Positions 37,893 through 46,974 of a stretch of DNA of 55,001 nucleotides are shown in pieces. A program made the translations under genes and the position numbers. The stretch is from positions 1 through 55,001 of the forward strand of contig CALLFA010000166.1 of NCBI GenBank assembly GCA_937997635.1, read 5' to 3'. The notes under the pieces were generated by a model that was not told the origin of the DNA, did not search any database, and saw only the letters and a program-made list of their open reading frames with translations. The stretch's first letter is position 1. Each line of letters starts with the position of its first letter. Origin of the DNA: an uncultured Saprospiraceae bacterium (GTDB taxonomy: Bacteria; Bacteroidota; Bacteroidia; Chitinophagales; Saprospiraceae).

Positions 37893-39247
37893 AGACAGGA
37901 ATGACTATCGTACTTTGTTTTATAGTGAATATGCTTTTCTGCCAGTCACTATCCAATTCTTTTTTGTATTCGCACAATTATACATCTGGTATTGATCACA
38001 GTACTGCTTTTAATGATTCAACAAAGTTTGTTGTTTATCTCCCTTCTTTTCAATTTGGTTTAGAACAACAGGGCCCCACATTTTCATCCTATTTTCGTAG
38101 AGATGATACTGGTAGGGTAGTGATTGATCCACTTCAAGCAATTGATTTAGCTGAAGATGAAAATTCTTTTCGTTCCGGAGGTGAATTGACTGGTATTGGG
38201 TTTGGAATAAAATTAAATGAAAATATGTCTATAGTGGGGAGATATTCTGCAAATTATATCGCTGATGTGGATTACCCATTAGACGCTTTGCTGCTACTGA
38301 CGAGAGGGAATTCCATTTTAGTCGGTACTGGTATAGATTTAAGTTTTAAAAGTCAATCGCAGGCATATCACCAATATCAACTGTCCTACAATTATAGCGC
38401 AAAGAAATTTACAGCGGGGATTGGAGTTGCTTATCTATCAGGCATATTGGATGCTTCTGTAGAAAGAGATCAACTGCTCTTGGATGTGTCTTCTTTTTTC
38501 TTTTCCATACGATCAAATACAGATTTTAGATTGAATGCTACGAATACAGTCGTTTATGATGGGCTAGACAATGTTTTCTTATCTTATAATGGTTCATTTG
38601 GTGATAGTTTTGTTTCATCAAATTCTGGTTTAGGTGTAGAGTTTTATGTCGATTATAAGTTAGGTGAATCAATAAAGCTTAAAGCAAAAGTATCTGGATT
38701 AGGATTTATCAATTGGAAAAGCGATCCTTTAAACTACAGTTCTCAAGAAGAAAGGAGCTTTTCGGGCTTTAATGTTTTAGACATCATTACTCAAAATCAA
38801 TCAATCAACTATCTGGACTCTTTAGAAAATCTATTCAATATAATTGAAACGACAGAAGCATATAAAACAACACTACCAACAAATGTCGATATTGCAATAC
38901 AGCAGCAACTCAATGATAAGTTGATGATTACTTTAGCAACTAACTACGTGAATTTTTCCTCATCCTCAGTATACCAAGTAGGAGTTGCTGCCAATTATAG
39001 TCTGTTGGATAATCTAGTTTTAGCAGTGAGTTTTAATGCTCATTCAAGGCAAGGTCCAAGTCTAGGTGGTGGACTTACTGTCAAGTTTCGCAACTTTTCT
39101 TTATGGGCGTATACTGGAAACATTACCGTTATTCGCAATCAACTTGAGGCCACCTCTACCAGTGCAAGTTTAGGCGCTAAGATTAATTTTGGTAAAGTGA
39201 AGTCGAGGCAGGCAGCAAGGATAAGAAAAATACCCCTACGGGTTTAG
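37889..39247 (+). CDS. DUF5723-like outer membrane beta-barrel protein
   Basis: This 452-aa protein has a signal peptide (to about residue 18, NMLFCQS) and an alternating beta-strand pattern typical of DUF5723/PorV-like barrels of Bacteroidota (GIGFGIKLNENMSIVGRYSA, AVSFNAHSRQGPSLGGG). The last strand ends ASLGAKINFGKV, where such a barrel normally stops. The extra tail KSRQAARIRKIPLRV runs into the adjacent repeat, and its final five codons and stop are repeat sequence. The 4-nt overlap with the upstream lipoprotein gene implies a joint role. Confidence 0.8.
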   Translation: MKTGMTIVLCFIVNMLFCQSLSNSFLYSHNYTSGIDHSTAFNDSTKFVVYLPSFQFGLEQQGPTFSSYFRRDDTGRVVIDPLQAIDLAEDENSFRSGGELTGIGFGIKLNENMSIVGRYSANYIADVDYPLDALLLLTRGNSILVGTGIDLSFKSQSQAYHQYQLSYNYSAKKFTAGIGVAYLSGILDASVERDQLLLDVSSFFFSIRSNTDFRLNATNTVVYDGLDNVFLSYNGSFGDSFVSSNSGLGVEFYVDYKLGESIKLKAKVSGLGFINWKSDPLNYSSQEERSFSGFNVLDIITQNQSINYLDSLENLFNIIETTEAYKTTLPTNVDIAIQQQLNDKLMITLATNYVNFSSSSVYQVGVAANYSLLDNLVLAVSFNAHSRQGPSLGGGLTVKFRNFSLWAYTGNITVIRNQLEATSTSASLGAKINFGKVKSRQAARIRKIPLRV

Positions 39248-39699
39248 ACAATTTGCAATTAGACAAGGTCGTCCCGTTGGGACTTCTCGTCGAAATGTTA
39301 CGACAGCAAGGGACGATGTCCTCCGCTGTTGATGATACCCTTTGGGGTATTGCAGGCTAAAACAAATGGTATAAAAGCCCTGAAAGGGCGCAAGACTATA
39401 GCCAAGGGTAAAACCCTTGGTAAAAGAATTATTTTATAACATAAGCCCTGAAAGGGCGTAAGCAAAAACACCATGAGTCAATAAGAAATATTAATCATGG
39501 TTCAAGAATTCCTTTATTAATGGTGTTAAAAAATAAAAACCCAATATTAGCTTACGCCCCTTCAGAGTTGCGGTACAATTACGACATCATACCAATTGCG
39601 TTGCCATTGGCTGCATGCTTTGCGCCCTTTCAGGACTAACACATTTCACGAGTAATTTATAGCATTAAATAATACTATAATTGATCGCTTAAAAAATAA
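39234..39699. repeat. Tandem B-A repeat unit, copy 1
   Basis: This unit repeats with a 466-bp period: GGTTTAGACAATTTGCAATT begins at 39241 and again at 39707. The first 130 bp are module B-like hairpins (GTCGTCCCGTTGGGAC, GGACGATGTCC, TACCCTTTGGGGTA). The rest is module A with left arm 39372-39463 and a partly decayed right arm 39550-39640. It starts inside the last codons of the DUF5723 gene. Confidence 0.75.
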
Positions 39700-39950
39700 C
39701 CCTACGGGTTTAGACAATTTGCAATTAAACAAGGTCGTCCCGTTGGGACTTCTCGTCGAAATATTACGACAGCGAGGGACGATGTCCTCCGCTGTTGATG
39801 ATACCCCTTTGGGGTATTGCAGGCTAAGACATACGGTATAAAAGCCCTGGAAGGGCGCTAGACTATAGCCAAGGGTAAAACCCTTGGTAAAAGAATTATT
39901 TTATAACATAAGCCCTGAAAGGGCGTAAGCAAAAACACCATGAGTCAATA
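39700..39950. repeat. Tandem B-A repeat unit, copy 2 (truncated)
   Basis: This is nearly identical to copy 1 through its B part and the left arm of A, then it breaks off after GAGTCAATA at about 39950. It is followed by two short direct repeats GCGAGACGCCTACAAGGACA / GCGAGACGCCTGCAAGGACA at about 39961-40006, a family seen again at 41287-41309. No coding potential is evident. Confidence 0.75.
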
Positions 39951-40048
39951 ATTCTTGAGGCGAGACGCCTACAAGGACACATAAAGCGAGACGCCTGCAA
40001 GGACATACAAATCCCACGTTTGTCGATTATTTACATCCATTCGTAGAC

Positions 40049-40107
40049 TACTTTGCTATGTTGTAGTACTTTGTATTGCATAGTAGTTTTGTTTCTCCTT
40101 ATATTTG
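40049..40107 (+). promoter_or_regulatory. padR promoter with two operator-like palindromes
   Basis: TTG at 40076-40078, a 21-nt gap and TATATTTG at 40100-40107 form a Bacteroidota promoter 28 nt before the padR ATG. TACTTTGTATTGCATAGTA at 40067-40085 is an imperfect palindrome covering the -33 box. A similar one, TACTTTGCTATGTTGTAGTA, lies at 40049-40068. This is consistent with autorepression by PadR. Confidence 0.6.
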
Positions 40108-40135
40108 CGATGTAAAATCTTCAAAACTTAATTGA

Positions 40136-40474
40136 ATGAATTTGGAAAATACAAAAGCACAAATGAGGAAAGGCATACTAGAATTATGCGTCTTGGCTAT
40201 CATATCTGAGAAAGAAGCTTACCCCTCAGACATCATTAAGCGACTAAAGCAAGCAGAATTGATCGTAGTAGAAGGCACTTTATATCCATTATTATCAAGG
40301 CTTAAAAATGCAGAACTTCTTAATTACAATTGGAAAGAGTCAAAGTCTGGTCCTCCGAGAAAATATTATCATCTCACTGATGATGGCGTTTCCTTCCTTG
40401 CAAGTTTGCAAGACACCTGGAGTTCTTTAACAAAGTCAGTAAATCAATCCCTTAAAAAATCAAAAAAGAAGTAA
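40136..40474 (+). CDS. PadR family transcriptional regulator
   Basis: This 112-aa winged-helix protein has MRKGILELCVLAIISEKEAY (about residues 11-30), then the recognition region VVEGTLYPLLSRLKNAELL and the wing GPPRKYYHLTDDG. It is the short PadR-s2 type without a long C-terminal domain. Such regulators repress their own operon and release on binding a small ligand or membrane-stress signal. The PspC-domain gene starts 22 nt downstream, a recurrent pairing in Bacteroidota. Operator-like repeats occur in its promoter. Confidence 0.92.
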   Translation: MNLENTKAQMRKGILELCVLAIISEKEAYPSDIIKRLKQAELIVVEGTLYPLLSRLKNAELLNYNWKESKSGPPRKYYHLTDDGVSFLASLQDTWSSLTKSVNQSLKKSKKK

Positions 40475-40496
40475 TTAAGAAACTAAAGAGAAAACA

Positions 40497-41279
40497 ATGA
40501 AAAAAACAAATAATATAAATTTAGGTGGCTATCCTTTTATCATCGATGAAGATGTATATCTGAGTTTGAATAATTATCTCAATACGATAGAGCATCACTT
40601 TAAGAATTCTGAAGGTGTCTGTGATATAATGACAGACATCGAAGCCCGTATGGCTGAATTATTTAATGAGGCCTTGGGCGACCGCAAGATCATCACAAAT
40701 GAAGATCTCGGTGATGTTATTGCTGTCATGGGCACTCCAGAACAATTTGGTGCCAATGCTTATTCTCAGGAAGAAAATACTGAATCACGAGGAACGAATC
40801 AATCTAGAAATAACATTAAAACAGGCAGACGATTTTTCAGAGACGCTGATGATAAAGTGATTGGTGGCGTCTGTAGTGGCATCGCTGCTTACTGGGGAAT
40901 TGAAGATCCTATCTGGATTCGATTGATAGCAGGATTTTTACTTTTATCGGGCATTGGCTTCTTTCCGTATATCATACTTTGGATCATTATTCCTTCTGCA
41001 AAAACTTCGAGTGACCGATTGGCTATGAGAGGAGAAGCAGCTAATGTTGAAAATATTGGTAGAATAATAGAAGATGAATTCCAGGATATGACTGAAACCA
41101 TCTCTCAATTCACTGATGACTTTATGTCAAAAAAAAAAGATAATTCAAAACGAAAGAATTTGATCACTCACTTCGGTGATTGGTTGAATTATATAGGTCA
41201 AACGATCATTCAACTCGTAACTTCTATCGCGAATATTATCCTTTCTATTTTTGGTTTAAATAAGATGAAAAAGAATTAA
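40497..41279 (+). CDS. PspC domain membrane protein
   Basis: This 260-aa protein has an N-terminal region (1-90) resembling the domain found beside PspC in Bacteroidota (GGYPFIIDEDVYLSLNNYL, DIEARMAELFNEAL). The PspC domain is at about 111-168 (RRFFRDADDKVIGGVCSGIA, then a helix and FFPYIILWIIIP). A further hydrophobic helix at the C-terminus (about 235-252, IQLVTSIANIILSIFGL) gives a membrane protein with about three spans. It probably works with the PadR regulator in a membrane-stress response, by analogy to phage-shock proteins. Confidence 0.87.
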   Translation: MKKTNNINLGGYPFIIDEDVYLSLNNYLNTIEHHFKNSEGVCDIMTDIEARMAELFNEALGDRKIITNEDLGDVIAVMGTPEQFGANAYSQEENTESRGTNQSRNNIKTGRRFFRDADDKVIGGVCSGIAAYWGIEDPIWIRLIAGFLLLSGIGFFPYIILWIIIPSAKTSSDRLAMRGEAANVENIGRIIEDEFQDMTETISQFTDDFMSKKKDNSKRKNLITHFGDWLNYIGQTIIQLVTSIANIILSIFGLNKMKKN

Positions 41280-41280
41280 A

Positions 41281-41340
41281 TCTTGATGCGAGACGCCTAC
41301 AAGGACACACAGATATTAGGCGGTAAACTTTTTATCTGTA
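41281..41340. repeat. Solo GCGAGACGCCTACAAGGACA repeat
   Basis: One copy of the short repeat at about 41287-41309 matches those at 39961-40006. It sits exactly where the missing 5' half of the CPBP protease gene would be expected. Confidence 0.45.
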
Positions 41341-41832
41341 TTCGCTGCCGCTTTTTTGTTTGGTTTATACCAAAATGAAAATAGTTTGATCGTTTCTTAC
41401 TTGATCTTTTATCTGTTCTCATCGTTGAAAATACTCGTGAATACCTGCATTCACTGCGTTTTTCGTCTTGACAACAGACAAAACTTCTACGTAGTAAATC
41501 AGTCAAACCATTCTCCTTTTGGTATAATACGCCTAATAAAATTTGATAAAGGTATTTATGGCGAATTGTCGCAAGTTTCTTTTGCAACTTTTATTGGAGG
41601 AATGTTTGGCTTTTTGTTGGTTATTACAAAAAGAATTTATCCTTTAATCATCATTCACGCAATCATAGACTTTGTTACAAAATTAGACTCAGCAGGACTT
41701 CCTGTTACTCAAACAGGCTTTCAAAATACATCTATTGAAAATGCAGTATTAATCGCATTACTTTCTTTTCCTTGCCTTCTTTATGGCCTATTCTTAATGA
41801 GAAGATATAGTTTGGTGGAACAACAAGAATAA
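41320..41832 (+). pseudogene. CPBP-family intramembrane protease remnant, 5'-truncated and interrupted
   Basis: From 41320 the frame reads AVNFLSVFAAAFLFGL, the second conserved CPBP helix. After a 159-nt insertion it continues IRLIKFDKGIYGELSQ, then FATFIGGMFGFLLVI and IIIHAIIDF (third motif). Removing the insert restores one continuous CPBP-like frame. The N-terminal half with the essential E-E-x-x-x-R motif is absent: there is a TAG at 41317 and a repeat upstream. The frame stays open through the insert only because 159 is a multiple of three. I consider the protein inactive. An ORF call using TTG at 41356 would miss this. Confidence 0.65.
41366..41526. mobile_element. Probable MITE (about 157 bp) inserted in the CPBP gene
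   Basis: The terminal sequences TATACCAAAA (41366) and TTTTGGTATA (41526) are inverted repeats. Similarity of the two arms extends inward almost to the centre: GTTTGA / TCAAAC, TCTGTT / AACAGA, TGAATACCTGCATTCA. The whole element can fold into one long imperfect hairpin. It is bordered by TA on both sides, as expected for IS630/mariner-type target duplication. It contains no gene. Confidence 0.6.
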
Positions 41833-41940
41833 ATTATTTTATGCCAACATCAATCTCACTATTATAACATCATTTTATTAAAAGTAATTATTTGTAACTT
41901 ACCTTTTAGATGATATAAGTGTTTACAAAAATTGTCTTCA

Positions 41941-43668
41941 ATGCATATTAAAATTCAACTTCTATTATTTTCATTCTTCCTGTTTTCTTTTATTAGCATT
42001 GGTAATGCACAGGATTTTGAGATAAACGATTACCACGTTGTTGTCCAATTAAATGACGACGGTACTAGCGATATAGAAGAATACATACAAGTAGATTTCT
42101 TGGAAAGAGCTCGTGGAATCATCAGGACAATCAATACAACAAGAGAGGTTGGCGATAAAATTCAAGAGTACAAGCTATCTAATATTTCGACAGCTGATAA
42201 GCAATACAGTATAACTGATAAAGGGAGACAAACAGATATCCGCATCGGTACGCCAACAAAATACATAACTGGTAAGCAGTCTTATGAAATCAGATATACA
42301 GTTGATAATGTGATAACACCGTATGACGATCATGATGAATATTCGTGGAATGTCATAGGGACGGAGTGGGGCGCCGATATCAAAAAGTCAAGTTTTGCGA
42401 TACGCTTATCAACAAATACTGATCTAAGTGATGGTGATGTCGCTGTTTTCACAGGCAGTAGTCAGTCTCTAGATCAACATGCGACTGTAAATATCAGCAA
42501 TAGGGAGGTCAAGGGTCAGGTCCTCAAAACGCTTGGGAATGGGCAGGGATTAACAGTCTCTATAAAATTTCCTAAACAACATTTTCCCGAACTTAATTAT
42601 AATTCGATCCTCTCTGAGAAATCGACTAGTAGCTATAGTCCAAGAATTGGAGTTAAAAAAGAATACCCACGAGACTTTGCTTTTCCTTTACCCTTATTAT
42701 TGCTCGGAGGCTTATTCTACTTTTTCAATAAGAGAGGTAGAAATGCACATATAACCAAATTAGAAAAAAGATATTATCCACCAGAAGGAATGAATCCCCC
42801 TGAAATAGGCACCTTTCACGACTATACTGTAAATTCTAGCGATTTAATTTCTTTGATTCCTTATTGGGGAGCTAATCATTATTTGAAAATCACCGCAATC
42901 GAAAATGACGGAGATACAGATATGCGTTTTGAGAAATTGGGAGAATTGCCAAAAGACACATCTAGTTATGAACAAGAGTTTTTTGATGCCATTTTTGAAG
43001 ATGGTCCGACTGCTTATTTGTCTAATATGGAAAATAGCATGTATGAAACTTTCGGGTCTGTGAAATCAAAATTGAAAAGTGACATTTTCTCAAAAAGATT
43101 ATATGATATAAAATCTAAAAAACTGTTTCATGATGGCAAGTTCATTTTTATTGGACTGGCTGCAATTGGTGCATCAATTTTTGTTTTCGTCAAGTTTTTA
43201 GCCATTCCATCCGGTATTTTATTATTTCTATTTGCTATCCTCTGTTTTTACATCCATTCAAGAGAACCAAAGAAAAATGAAAAAGGATTAATCTTACATG
43301 ACCAATTAAAATCATTAAAGGCAACATTGACTAATCCTGATCGTGATGAGTTAAATCAATTGATAAAGAAAGACCCGTCTTATCTGAATAAGATATTTCC
43401 GTATGTGGTTGCTTTTGATTTAGATAGCCTGTGGAGTGAGAAATTTAATTCAATTTTCACAAGCCCTCCAGATTGGTACTATTCAGATTACAATAATAAC
43501 CCTAGCTTCGGTAGCTTCCGATCTAATTTCTCAACCAGCAAAATTACGAAGACAATGACCAGCTACCCTGTTGCTGATAAATCTTCAGGCTCATTTGGTG
43601 GTAGCGGCGGTGGATTCAGTGGTGGGGTTGGATCTGGTGGTGGAGGAGGTGGAGGAAGTAGTTGGTAG
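41941..43668 (+). CDS. DUF2207-type membrane protein
   Basis: The ATG at 41941 gives 575 aa; a TTG three codons earlier is also in frame. A signal peptide (to about residue 23, SIGNAQ) precedes a large exported N-terminal domain with LNDDGTSDIEEYIQVDFLERARGI and DEYSWNVIGTEWG, as in DUF2207. Transmembrane helices follow at about 238-256 (PLPLLLLGGLFYFF) and a pair at about 400-440. The C-terminus is a glycine tract with final SSW, common in this family. Function of DUF2207 proteins is unknown. No operon partner is obvious. Confidence 0.87.
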   Translation: MHIKIQLLLFSFFLFSFISIGNAQDFEINDYHVVVQLNDDGTSDIEEYIQVDFLERARGIIRTINTTREVGDKIQEYKLSNISTADKQYSITDKGRQTDIRIGTPTKYITGKQSYEIRYTVDNVITPYDDHDEYSWNVIGTEWGADIKKSSFAIRLSTNTDLSDGDVAVFTGSSQSLDQHATVNISNREVKGQVLKTLGNGQGLTVSIKFPKQHFPELNYNSILSEKSTSSYSPRIGVKKEYPRDFAFPLPLLLLGGLFYFFNKRGRNAHITKLEKRYYPPEGMNPPEIGTFHDYTVNSSDLISLIPYWGANHYLKITAIENDGDTDMRFEKLGELPKDTSSYEQEFFDAIFEDGPTAYLSNMENSMYETFGSVKSKLKSDIFSKRLYDIKSKKLFHDGKFIFIGLAAIGASIFVFVKFLAIPSGILLFLFAILCFYIHSREPKKNEKGLILHDQLKSLKATLTNPDRDELNQLIKKDPSYLNKIFPYVVAFDLDSLWSEKFNSIFTSPPDWYYSDYNNNPSFGSFRSNFSTSKITKTMTSYPVADKSSGSFGGSGGGFSGGVGSGGGGGGGSSW

Positions 43669-43732
43669 CTATATGTTGTTTTTGGTCAATTTAATCATTA
43701 TATATAAAAAGGATATTAAATATCCTGTAGTG

Positions 43733-44106
43733 ACTAAATATTGGTAGCCATTACCAAAATATGAAATCGTTGTGCCGTAGATACAAAACGTGACTTTGTC
43801 ATAACGAGTATAGTGCACACATTCCGTACCTAACGGCACGGCAATTACATTCAATTAATTATACTACCCACATATTGTCCCTACGGGACAATTAATACCT
43901 GTATCGTGCACTTAGGTGATCAGCTCATAGTCTCGTAGGGACTAAATATTGGTAGTTATTACAAAAATATGAAAATCATTGTGCCGTAGGTGCAAAACGT
44001 GTTCTTACAGTATAGTTCTGCACATACATTCTATACCTAACGGCACGTCATTTACATTCAATTAATTATACTACCCACATATTGTTCCCATGGAACAATT
44101 ATCATC
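43733..44106. repeat. Repeat family C, two tandem copies
   Basis: ACTAAATATTGGTAG starts at 43733 and again at 43941, a 208-bp period. Each copy contains GTGCCGTAG...CCTAACGGCAC as an inverted repeat, a shared ATTCAATTAATTATACTACCCACATATTG-type segment, and a palindrome TGTCCCTACGGGACA (copy 1) or TGTTCCCATGGAACA (copy 2). The second copy is cut short just before the Fic gene. The interval 43669-44126 holds no credible gene. Confidence 0.7.
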
Positions 44107-44126
44107 CCACATTGCGGCTGAGGAGA

Positions 44127-45464
44127 TTAAATATTCATATCGTCCTGTATCTCATTGATTTTACTTTCTATCAAATCTTTGTGTTTGCGTATTTCTGTTG
44201 TAACTAGCTCATTGATTTCTTCTTCTGTTAAGGCTTCACCATAGAATTTTTCAATCTTTACGTTTGTGCTGTTCTTAATTATTACCTTACTGAAGTCAAA
44301 TTTACAGCCTATTACGGATTTATGATTTGTCTTTTGGAAACCTATGTTATTAAATCCATTATATTCGTATTGCACTCTCATTGAATTTGTATTGTCATTT
44401 ATTCTTCTTCTACCATGTTCAATAGGATCTTGTTTTGCACCTAATGTAGATGTGCTATTAAAATAGAACAGAACTTTATGATTAATGTAAAATTCATTTA
44501 GTAATTTACACTTAGACAGGAAAGTATTATATAAATTCACTAATGAATCTTCATAAAATTTCTTTATAGTTTCTTTATTTTTCGTTACCTCAACCTTTTC
44601 TCCTATTGATTTTAATCTATTGTTAAGAATTGCTATTTCCTTGTCAATATCATCTGGATCTTCTATGCTTTCACCCTTAGCACCCTTAATCATTATACCC
44701 AATGATTCATTTAAATTTTTTGATATGTACTCAATAAACGGTTCCAATTTACCAGCATCTGCTTGTCTTAATACTGAAAAGTAATTTTGTTTATCTTCTG
44801 TTTTTATTACAACTGGGGGATACCCATATTGTATCAAGATAAAGTTCATAAGTATTCTAGCTGTCCTTCCATTTCCATCATCAAAAGGGTGGATTCTTAT
44901 AAATCTATAGTGAAATTCAGAAGCTAGTAGTATCGGGTTTATATCATCTTTTTCAACTTCTCTTGTAAACCATTTTACTAATTCATTCATTAGAATGGGT
45001 GTTTCTTCAGGATTTGCAAATCTGAAAATTTCTCCAGTATTAGTTAAGACATGGTTTGGTGTCGACTTATATTTTCCAACTTGTACAAGCTTTTTAGTTG
45101 GTTCTCCTTCTAGTGTAGCAGCGTTTACATAATAAGGTTCTTTGAGTATCAGTTTGTGAAGTTCCCTAATGAAATTTTCTGTAAGAGGCCTTTTTGACTT
45201 AACAACATCTAGCACCAAGTTGATTGCATCATTATGTCCTGTAATTTCAAAGTGATCTTTTAGTGGTTTTCCTTGTGCTGTAATCCCAAATAATAAAAGA
45301 GCTTTAGTTTCTCCAAAAGTTAATGAATTACCTTCAAGATTGTTTGAATGATAGTTCCAATCAAGCTTAAATTTCTGCATTATTCTTTGCTCATCTGCAG
45401 GCTTTATTGGCCTAAGTTTATTGAGCTCATCATAAAGATTCACCGCTTTTTGAGATTCTTTCAT
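44127..45464 (-). CDS. Fic family protein (class II, N-terminal inhibitory motif)
   Basis: This 445-aa protein has the Fic active site HPFDDGNGRTAR at residues 192-203, with catalytic His192. Fic enzymes usually transfer AMP from ATP to a hydroxyl side chain of a target protein. An N-terminal (S/T)-x-x-x-E-(G/N) helix, SNNLEG at residues 40-45 with Glu44, is the built-in inhibitor that blocks ATP binding, so the enzyme should be autoinhibited. A C-terminal coiled, Lys-rich part (about 265-445) might recognise the target. The gene stands alone between copies of repeat family C, with no antitoxin gene beside it. Target unknown. Confidence 0.9.
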   Translation of the reverse strand: MKESQKAVNLYDELNKLRPIKPADEQRIMQKFKLDWNYHSNNLEGNSLTFGETKALLLFGITAQGKPLKDHFEITGHNDAINLVLDVVKSKRPLTENFIRELHKLILKEPYYVNAATLEGEPTKKLVQVGKYKSTPNHVLTNTGEIFRFANPEETPILMNELVKWFTREVEKDDINPILLASEFHYRFIRIHPFDDGNGRTARILMNFILIQYGYPPVVIKTEDKQNYFSVLRQADAGKLEPFIEYISKNLNESLGIMIKGAKGESIEDPDDIDKEIAILNNRLKSIGEKVEVTKNKETIKKFYEDSLVNLYNTFLSKCKLLNEFYINHKVLFYFNSTSTLGAKQDPIEHGRRRINDNTNSMRVQYEYNGFNNIGFQKTNHKSVIGCKFDFSKVIIKNSTNVKIEKFYGEALTEEEINELVTTEIRKHKDLIESKINEIQDDMNI

Positions 45465-45595
45465 TTTATAGAATGCTGATTATCAGTGTGATATAAGCAT
45501 GTAATTTACTTCATTTTTTTGTCAACTTATTCAAATGATCTTATAAAAGTTGCTTCTTATATGTCAGTTGTTTTAATGGTCGAGAACACATATAA

Positions 45596-45794
45596 AAATC
45601 ATTGTGCCGTAGGTATAAAACGTGTTCTTACAGTATAGTTATGTGCACACATTCCGTACCTATCGGCACGTTAATGACATTCAATTAATTATACTACCCG
45701 CATATTGTCCCTACGGGACAATTAATACCTACATCGTGCACTTAGGTGATCAGCTCATAGTCCCATGGGGACTAAATATTGGTAGTCATTCCAA
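45596..45794. repeat. Repeat family C, third copy
   Basis: It matches the copies at 43733-44106: GTGCCGTAGGTA...TACCTATCGGCAC, the TGTCCCTACGGGACA palindrome, GTGCACTTAGGTGATCAGC and a terminal ACTAAATATTGGTAG. It abuts the stop of the GH16 gene. The stretch 45465-45595 upstream of Fic otherwise holds only a small palindrome CTGATTATCAG near 45474. Confidence 0.7.
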
Positions 45795-45795
45795 T

Positions 45796-46974
45796 TTACT
45801 GAAATACACGGATGTAATCTATTTCCATTCGTTGAGGAAATACTGTCGTGTCGTCTGGATCGCCAGGCCAATTTCCACCAACGGCGGTATTGAAAATGAA
45901 AAAGAATGGCTCGTTAAATCTCCAGATTCCATTGACTTGGGCACTTGTCAAGGAATGTATTTTTGATTCATCTACATACCAGTCAATAGAATCAAATTCC
46001 CAGACTAAAGTAAATACATGGTATCGTTCTGAAAATTTCTCTCCTAATGAAAAACTGTTGCCTAGGAAAGTGCTGTTTTCACCTCGATTGCCCCAGTGTG
46101 CAGTACCATGCGATTTGTTTGGTTCGTGACCCACCATCTCCATAATATCAATCTCACCACAGGCCGGCCAACCGACTTCATCTATATTGGCACCGAGCAT
46201 CCAAAAGGCTGGCCATATGCCCTGGCCTTCAGGAAGTTTAGCACGTATATCGATTCTACCGTATTGAAATTCTTTCTTACCCTTGGTGATTATTCTAGAA
46301 GAGGTAAAATCATTTCCTTCTTGTCGAGCAGTGATCACTAATTTTCCATCTTCTAGACGAGCGTTTTCAGGATTATCTGTATAGGACTGTAGTTCGTTAT
46401 TACCCCATCCACATAAGTTTGGACAACCATCTCCCATTTCAAAAGTATAGGTCTCTGAATCTATAGACTCGCCGTCGAATTCATCACCCCACACTAGAGA
46501 ATAGCCTGTGTATGATTCTGCAGTGGTGTAACCATCTTCTTGATAGACGGGGTCGTCGTTGTCTCTGATTATTCCAGTTGCAGTACCGATACCAATAGTG
46601 GATTGACTACTTGTAATGGTGAGGTTGACTTGTTCGTCAACTTCATTAATATCATCAGGCAATATCGCCACTTGGATTGTTGCTGTTCGTTCGCCAGCTT
46701 CAATTGTCACTTGGCCTGACGCAGGTGTATAATCAGCTCCTGCCAGTGCTGTTCCGTCTTGCGTGGCGTATTCAACAACAATTGGCGTATTTGGAATTTC
46801 TGATGCCCGGACTTCAAATGTCATGGTGGCTTCTCCGTTTTGTTCAAAGACAGCCGTACCATTTAAATTAAGAACAATATTACTAGTTGGATCTGGCATA
46901 GGAGAACTTATAGAAGAATCTCCACAGCCAATAATAAATAGGCTAGTTATAACAATGAATAAAATAATACGCAT
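45796..46974 (-). CDS. GH16 family glucanase lipoprotein with Calx-beta domain
   Basis: This 392-aa protein has signal ITSLFIIGCGDSS (lipobox IIGC). A Calx-beta domain (about 35-140; DGTALAGADYTPASGQVTIE, DDINEVDEQVNLTI) binds calcium in relatives. Residues about 155-392 form a GH16 catalytic domain with motif GEIDIMEMVG: nucleophile E274, D276 and acid/base E279. GH16 enzymes hydrolyse beta-1,3 or mixed glucans, agar or related polysaccharides; substrate is not decided here. It is anchored in the envelope. Its start shares one base with the xylA stop, so it belongs to the xylose operon. Confidence 0.92.
   Translation of the reverse strand: MRIILFIVITSLFIIGCGDSSISSPMPDPTSNIVLNLNGTAVFEQNGEATMTFEVRASEIPNTPIVVEYATQDGTALAGADYTPASGQVTIEAGERTATIQVAILPDDINEVDEQVNLTITSSQSTIGIGTATGIIRDNDDPVYQEDGYTTAESYTGYSLVWGDEFDGESIDSETYTFEMGDGCPNLCGWGNNELQSYTDNPENARLEDGKLVITARQEGNDFTSSRIITKGKKEFQYGRIDIRAKLPEGQGIWPAFWMLGANIDEVGWPACGEIDIMEMVGHEPNKSHGTAHWGNRGENSTFLGNSFSLGEKFSERYHVFTLVWEFDSIDWYVDESKIHSLTSAQVNGIWRFNEPFFFIFNTAVGGNWPGDPDDTTVFPQRMEIDYIRVFQ

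Noticed and set aside
39230..39950. CRISPR-like array
   Set aside because: Repeats are long, of different kinds and without uniform spacers, and no cas gene is present.
41297..41587. 96-aa minus-strand frame opposite the CPBP remnant
   Set aside because: It mostly crosses the self-complementary MITE; the openness reflects the palindrome rather than a gene.
45622..45966. 114-aa plus-strand frame across repeat C and the end of the GH16 gene
   Set aside because: It is antisense to the glucanase and driven by the repeat sequence.
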